A DNA stretch of 8,565 nt from Firmicutes bacterium UBA5388. GTDB lineage: Bacteria; Bacillota; UBA4882; UBA10575. Positions 4,964 to 8,565 of the stretch are shown piece after piece (within the stretch, counting starts at the first letter, position 1; each line of letters starts with the position of its first letter). The DNA is taken from NCBI GenBank assembly GCA_002409975.1, contig DHOO01000090.1, forward strand, positions 1,984-10,548, written 5' to 3'. The notes under the pieces are model-generated. The model worked only from the letters and a program-made list of their open reading frames with translations. It searched no databases and had not been told where the DNA came from. The position numbers and the translations under genes are program-made.

Positions 4964-4988
4964 GAGGTCGGAGACCTCTTTTTTTTGT
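4964..4988 (+). terminator. Strong terminator after the M20 relic
   Basis: GAGGTC and GACCTC form a perfect 6-bp stem with a 3-nt loop followed by eight T. It separates the relic region from the downstream SorC operon. Confidence 0.85.
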
Positions 4989-4989
4989 G

Positions 4990-5213
4990 ATGTGTCGGTT
5001 TAACCTAAGAAAGAGGGGTTTTTGCCGTATTACATTAAATTTAGGCCAAATAACAGGTAAAATGGTTAAAAATCGAAAATACGGTTATCTAGATAGATTA
5101 TGCCATTGTTTTCTTTGTTTATCAATGGATGGTCACATTTGTGTAACAAGAAAATTTCTGTTACACTAAGGGTGAAATTAATTTCAGAAATAAATTTCAG
5201 GATGGAGATCCAT
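4990..5213 (+). promoter_or_regulatory. Leader and promoter region of the SorC operon
   Basis: This AT-rich stretch has no gene. A start upstream of 5214 is possible in frame from 5100, but it lacks homology and a ribosome binding site. Visible structures are the inverted repeat at 5141-5166 and a distant pair CCGTAT (5025) / ATACGG (about 5080). I could not choose a clear -35/-10 pair. The promoter is inferred from position, after a terminator and before the first operon gene. Confidence 0.5.
5141..5166. promoter_or_regulatory. Candidate SorC-type operator (inverted repeat)
   Basis: GTGTAACA (5141-5148) and TGTTACAC (5159-5166) are perfect 8-bp arms around a 10-bp AT-rich centre, AGAAAATTTC, which is itself nearly symmetric. 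The arms are about two helical turns apart edge to edge, as expected for a dimeric DNA-binding protein. It lies 48 bp upstream of the regulator start, so autoregulation and control of the whole operon are likely. A leader-RNA hairpin is a less likely alternative. Confidence 0.65.
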
Positions 5214-6167
5214 ATGTCAAAATTTTCGATTCCTCAGTTGATTAGGGTTGCGGAATTATATTATTACCGGAAAAAATCGCAGAAAGAAATAAGTATCATG
5301 TTGAATATTTCCCCGGCGACCGTCTCCCGAATGATTCAGGAAGCCTTGGATATTGGAATTGTTAAAGTTGAGATTCAAGAAGTAACCGGTGATTACAAGG
5401 AAATTGAGAAAGAAATTGAAAAGCGGTATGACCTGGAAAAAGTCGTAATTATCAAAAATCCGCGGTATAAGGATGATTGGCACATTAAAAAGTTGCTGGG
5501 GAAAGCGACGGGTGAGTTGTTTTATAAAGTCGCCGAAACCGGAGATAGGGTCGGAATCGGGGCGGGGGAGACCATGTTGGAGATGATCTCTTCCCTTAGT
5601 TATGATAGTAGCCTGCTCGGGATCCATCTCTTGCCGTTAATGGGAGGATGGGGTTTTACTCTATTACATAGGGAAACTAATAAATTGGTGATTTCTATGG
5701 CCTCGATCTTGCAGTGTGATTATAGTCTGTTGCTGGCGCCGGCCTTTGTCAGCACCCCGGAGGTAAAAGATGTCTTTCTCAAGGAAGACCAAATTAATCA
5801 AGTAGTTAAACTATGGGAGGGTTTAAATATGGCTGTGTTTTCGATCGGGCCGGAGGTTGAACATAGTGTTTACCCGACAATTGCCAATGGCCAAAATAAC
5901 ATGATCGATAAAGAGCAAGCTGTCGGAGATGTGGTCGGCAAAATTATCGATCGTGAAGGAAACGAGTTGGAGATCCCTTACAATAAAAAAATTATCTCCA
6001 TACCCTTTACCTTACTGAAGAAGGTACCAAAAAGAATTGGAGTTGGAGGGGGGCAATATAAGTACAGGAGTATAAAAGCGGCATTAAACGGGGGTTTAAT
6101 CAATTATCTCGTTACGGATTATAACACGGGAAAAAGTATTCTAGAAGATGGGGGAGGAAAAATATGA
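5214..6167 (+). CDS. SorC-family (DeoR/SorC sugar-binding) transcriptional regulator
   Basis: The protein has 317 residues, the usual length for SorC regulators. Residues about 8-50 form the helix-turn-helix (YYRKKSQKEISIMLNISPAT followed by VSRMIQEALD). Residues 60-317 form the Rossmann-like sugar-phosphate binding domain, with GIGAGETM (114-121), LPLMGG (140-145) and VGVGGG...KAALNGGLINYLVTDY at 277-303, the classic effector-site tail. Such regulators form dimers or tetramers and are released by a phosphorylated sugar or related metabolite. Start ATG 5214 has GGAG at 5204-5207; an in-frame ATG at 5202 overlaps this site and is less likely. The stop overlaps the btpA-like start by 4 nt, so the regulator is cotranscribed with the genes it probably controls. 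The effector cannot be told from sequence. Confidence 0.93.
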   Translation: MSKFSIPQLIRVAELYYYRKKSQKEISIMLNISPATVSRMIQEALDIGIVKVEIQEVTGDYKEIEKEIEKRYDLEKVVIIKNPRYKDDWHIKKLLGKATGELFYKVAETGDRVGIGAGETMLEMISSLSYDSSLLGIHLLPLMGGWGFTLLHRETNKLVISMASILQCDYSLLLAPAFVSTPEVKDVFLKEDQINQVVKLWEGLNMAVFSIGPEVEHSVYPTIANGQNNMIDKEQAVGDVVGKIIDREGNELEIPYNKKIISIPFTLLKKVPKRIGVGGGQYKYRSIKAALNGGLINYLVTDYNTGKSILEDGGGKI

Positions 6168-6973
6168 ACTTATTAAATGAAATGTTTGGCGTAAAAAAAC
6201 CAATTTTAGGGATGGTGCATTTCCCTCCTTTACCTGGTTCACCCTTATATAACAACAGTGATGGGATGAAGAAAATCCGGGAGACGGCTTTACGCGACGC
6301 CGAAGCATTGTTGGAAGCGGGGTTTAATGGCTTGGTCTTTAGCAATGAAGGGGACAGGCCTTATCTCAGTAAAGTGGATAATATTACGGTGGCAGCCATG
6401 AGTGCGTTGATTACGGATGTTACCTCCCGTTTTGATGTACCGTTCGGTCTTTCCGTCTTGGCCGATTCGGAAGCGGCGATTGCCATCGGTAAAGCCGTAG
6501 GGGCGGACTTCGTTCGGATCTTTTTATCCTGGGTCTTTGTCGGCGATTGGGGAATCGTCAATCCTAACGCCGGTAAACTACAACGGATCAAAGCGGAGAT
6601 CGGGGGGGATATGAAGGTTTTTGCTAATATCTCCGGTCATACCGAACCTTTAGGAGACCGCAAGCTCGAAGATATCGCCAGGGGCGCGGTTAAGTTCGGC
6701 CTGGCGGATGCGTTATGTTTGGCCGGGTCCACCGCCGGCAGTCAGATCCCGGAAGCAGATCTGCTCAATGCCAAGAAGGGCAGCGAAGGCGCGCCTGTGA
6801 TCGCCGGTACGGGGGTAAGAGAGGAAAACGTGGCTCGGATGTTATCCATGTGTGACGGGGCGATTATGGGAACCAGTTTGAAAGTGGATGGTAACACCTT
6901 CAATCCGATCGACCCGGTACGGGCAAAATCCTTTATCAAAAAAGCAAATGAGGTAAGGAAGGAACTCTCATGA
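6164..6973 (+). CDS. BtpA/SgcQ-family TIM-barrel protein
   Basis: This 269-residue protein matches the BtpA family (PF03437) in full length. Landmarks are LGMVHFPPLPGSP (15-27), GFNGLVFSNEGDRPY (53-67), LADSEAAIAIGKAVGADFVR (99-118), GHTEPLG (158-164), ADALCLAGSTAGSQ (181-194), PVIAGTGVREENV (211-223) and DGAIMGTSLKVDG (231-243). The last two resemble the phosphate-binding loops at the C-terminal end of TIM barrels. Cyanobacterial BtpA affects photosystem I assembly, whereas SgcQ sits in a sugar operon in E. coli; the reaction is not established. Here, between a SorC regulator and a sugar ABC importer, a role as an enzyme on the imported compound or its phosphate is the best inference. GGGGGAGGA precedes ATG 6164. 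Both ends overlap neighbours by 4 nt (ATGA). Confidence 0.88.
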   Translation: MNLLNEMFGVKKPILGMVHFPPLPGSPLYNNSDGMKKIRETALRDAEALLEAGFNGLVFSNEGDRPYLSKVDNITVAAMSALITDVTSRFDVPFGLSVLADSEAAIAIGKAVGADFVRIFLSWVFVGDWGIVNPNAGKLQRIKAEIGGDMKVFANISGHTEPLGDRKLEDIARGAVKFGLADALCLAGSTAGSQIPEADLLNAKKGSEGAPVIAGTGVREENVARMLSMCDGAIMGTSLKVDGNTFNPIDPVRAKSFIKKANEVRKELS

Positions 6974-8430
6974 GTAAGATCCTCGAAACGCGAAAGCTGA
7001 CCAAGGTGTTTTCCGGCGTTACCGCTTTGGATAATCTGGATTTTGATTTAGAACCCGGGGAAATTCATGCGCTGGTCGGGGAAAATGGGGCCGGAAAGTC
7101 CACGCTGGTCAAGATGTTAGCCGGTGTCTACCGACCGACTTCAGGTACGATCATGATCCAAGGGGAAGAGCGGGCTTTTAATAATCCCCGGGAGGCAACG
7201 GATTATATCGGTGTAGTTTACCAAGAGAATGAGCTTGTTCCCTACTTTACCGGATATGAGAATCTCTTTTTGGGGATTGAAGAAACGGCTAATGGTCTGT
7301 TGAAAAGAGAGAACATGAAGAAGCGAGCCGACGCGCTGGCTCAGGAATTCAAGTTTGATCTGGACTTGAATTCGGAAGTAAGAGAGCTGGGAAGCGGTAA
7401 ACAAGAGTTAATCAGCATTCTTAAGGTCCTCTATCGCCGGCCGCCAATCATCATATTTGATGAACCGACTGCTCCGTTAAGCATCAAGGAATGCGCGATC
7501 TTATTCGACCTTCTGAAAGACCTGAGAAGTAAAGGCTTTGCGATTATCTATATCTCTCATCATCTTTCCGAGGTGCTGAGTCTGGCCGATCGGGTAAGTG
7601 TGTTGCGTAACGGGAAAAAGGTTGTCACCCTGAAGAATGAGGGCCTTGATGAGAAGCAACTGATCAAATATATGATTTCCAGGGAGATTGAAGTTCAGTA
7701 CCCAAAGGTTAAAGCGGAGATTGGGGAGACGATCTTAGAAGTTAAAGATTTTAACCATCAGAACTATGGCTTAAAAGACATCAACTTTCAGATTCGCTCC
7801 GGAGAGATCGTCGGTTTTGCCGGGTTGGTCGGCGCCGGTCGGACGGAACTGGCGAAGAGTGTTTTCCGGGAATATAAAAGAAACGGTGAAAATATCCGGA
7901 TCAAATCTACGGAAGCAGGCAAACGGAAAGGATTGGCCTTCATCCCGGAAAACCGCCGGGAAGAAGGGGTTTTTCTTGATATGTCCGTTAAAGAAAACCT
8001 GATTCTGCCGCATCTAAATGCTCTATGCCGTTGGGGTTATCTTTGTGATCATCAGGTTACTGAATATATCGGCTCCATCATCAACCGGTTTTCGGTTAAA
8101 ATCTCTTCACCAGCACAAACGGTCAGAACCTTAAGCGGCGGTAATCAACAGAAGGTTTCGATCGGTAAATGGATGGGCGAATCCTGTGATGTCTGGATTT
8201 TTGATGAGCCGACCCAGGGGATTGATGTTGATGCCAAAACGGAGATTTATACGATCATGGGCAAGCTGGCGCAAGCCGGTTCCGCGCTCTGGTTCATCAG
8301 CTCCGATTTACGGGAATTAATCTCCATTTGCGATCGCATTTATGTGATGTATAATTTCGCCATTGTTGGCGAGTTTACGCCGCCTTTTAACAAGGAAGAT
8401 ATTCTTACGAAAATGATGGGGGGGAAATAG
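6970..8430 (+). CDS. Sugar ABC transporter ATP-binding protein, RbsA/MglA type (two nucleotide-binding domains)
   Basis: The 486-residue protein carries two ABC ATPase domains in tandem, as in ribose, galactose and nucleoside importers of the CUT2 class. Domain 1 has Walker A GENGAGKST (37-45), a Q-loop near VVYQEN (82-87), Walker B IIIFDEPT (160-167) and H-loop ISHH (195-198). Its signature is LGSGKQE (140-146), where relatives have LSxxxQQ. Domain 2 has the degenerate Walker A GLVGAGRTEL (285-294), PENRREEG (326-333), an intact LSGGNQQK signature (388-395), Walker B VWIFDEPTQGID (408-419) and Ser in place of the switch His (ISSD, 443-446). The degenerate Walker A and the Ser are normal for the second domain of this class. 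AAGGA precedes ATG 6970, which overlaps the btpA-like stop. It would power the permease that follows. Confidence 0.93.
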   Translation: MSKILETRKLTKVFSGVTALDNLDFDLEPGEIHALVGENGAGKSTLVKMLAGVYRPTSGTIMIQGEERAFNNPREATDYIGVVYQENELVPYFTGYENLFLGIEETANGLLKRENMKKRADALAQEFKFDLDLNSEVRELGSGKQELISILKVLYRRPPIIIFDEPTAPLSIKECAILFDLLKDLRSKGFAIIYISHHLSEVLSLADRVSVLRNGKKVVTLKNEGLDEKQLIKYMISREIEVQYPKVKAEIGETILEVKDFNHQNYGLKDINFQIRSGEIVGFAGLVGAGRTELAKSVFREYKRNGENIRIKSTEAGKRKGLAFIPENRREEGVFLDMSVKENLILPHLNALCRWGYLCDHQVTEYIGSIINRFSVKISSPAQTVRTLSGGNQQKVSIGKWMGESCDVWIFDEPTQGIDVDAKTEIYTIMGKLAQAGSALWFISSDLRELISICDRIYVMYNFAIVGEFTPPFNKEDILTKMMGGK

Positions 8431-8431
8431 A

Positions 8432-8565
8432 TTGGGAGGGAAAAACATCCGCGCGCAACAACTTTTAATCAGATTCGGCACCATTTTCGCCTTGCTCTTG
8501 GTAACACTCTTGTTTTCTCTTTTCGTCCCGGGTTTTGTTAATAGCCGGAACTTAATGAATATTCT
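8432..8565 (+). CDS. RbsC-type ABC sugar permease, N-terminal part (cut by window end)
   Basis: A TTG at 8432 directly after the ATPase stop opens a frame that runs to the window edge, giving 44 residues. After a short basic stretch (GGKNIRAQQLLIRFG) comes a membrane helix, TIFALLLVTLLFSLF, and then VPGFVNSRNLMNIL. Permeases of the RbsC/BPD_transp_2 family start with such a helix followed by P-x-F-x-x-x-x-N-L-x-N-I-L. The G-rich 3' end of the ATPase gene supplies the ribosome binding site. No ATG is available nearby, so the TTG is the likely start. The context, right behind an RbsA-type ATPase, makes the assignment strong despite the short length. Confidence 0.85.
   Translation, partial: MGGKNIRAQQLLIRFGTIFALLLVTLLFSLFVPGFVNSRNLMNI

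Noticed and set aside
5100..5213. Start of the SorC regulator at 5100 (38 extra residues)
   Set aside because: The added residues are not family-like and cross the operator-like inverted repeat. ATG 5214 has GGAG at the right distance and gives the usual family length.

Overview
The window looks like a chromosomal accessory stretch from a low-to-moderate-GC Bacillota (Clostridia-type) genome. The reasons are strong purine-rich ribosome binding sites (AGGAGG, GGGGGAGGA), TTG starts, U-tailed hairpin terminators, a Gram-positive-style lipoprotein and a SorC regulator with its sugar ABC operon. This is inference from style and families; no rRNA or tRNA is present to fix the taxon.

Region 1 (1-4990) is mostly a gene graveyard. 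Only two genes look intact: a cytoplasmic-looking NodB-type polysaccharide deacetylase (713-1534, +) and a lipoprotein made of seven ~45-residue repeats, probably a seven-bladed beta-propeller (2348-3400, -). Around them lie fragments of unrelated genes, most of them 3' ends with their stop codon kept: a CreD-like tail (cut by the window edge, so it may be intact), a RelA/SpoT-type HD hydrolase tail (347-613), a piece of 6-phosphofructokinase (1704-1917), an unidentified tail (1910-2029), two copies of a YhhQ-type queuosine-precursor transporter tail, a piece of type I restriction subunit HsdR fused to the tail of a YgjP/M48 metallopeptidase (3998-4212), a DUF4342-type tail (4215-4442, -) and the last third of a YgeY-type M20 hydrolase (4496-4906). 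A 294-bp direct repeat (2042-2335 and 3705-3998, about 95% identical, no gaps) brackets the lipoprotein gene, so this segment can in principle be deleted or amplified by recombination.

Region 2 (4990-8565) is a tight, intact operon on the + strand: a SorC-family regulator (5214-6167), a BtpA/SgcQ-family TIM-barrel protein (6164-6973), a double-domain sugar ABC ATPase of the RbsA/MglA type (6970-8430) and the start of an RbsC-type permease (8432-, cut by the window end). The first two junctions are 4-nt ATGA overlaps. A strong inverted repeat (5141-5166) ahead of the regulator is the best operator candidate. The likely picture is effector-controlled uptake of a sugar or nucleoside-like compound, with the BtpA protein acting on the imported compound or its phosphate. 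Neither the substrate nor the BtpA reaction can be read from the sequence. A substrate-binding protein and possibly a kinase are expected beyond the right edge.
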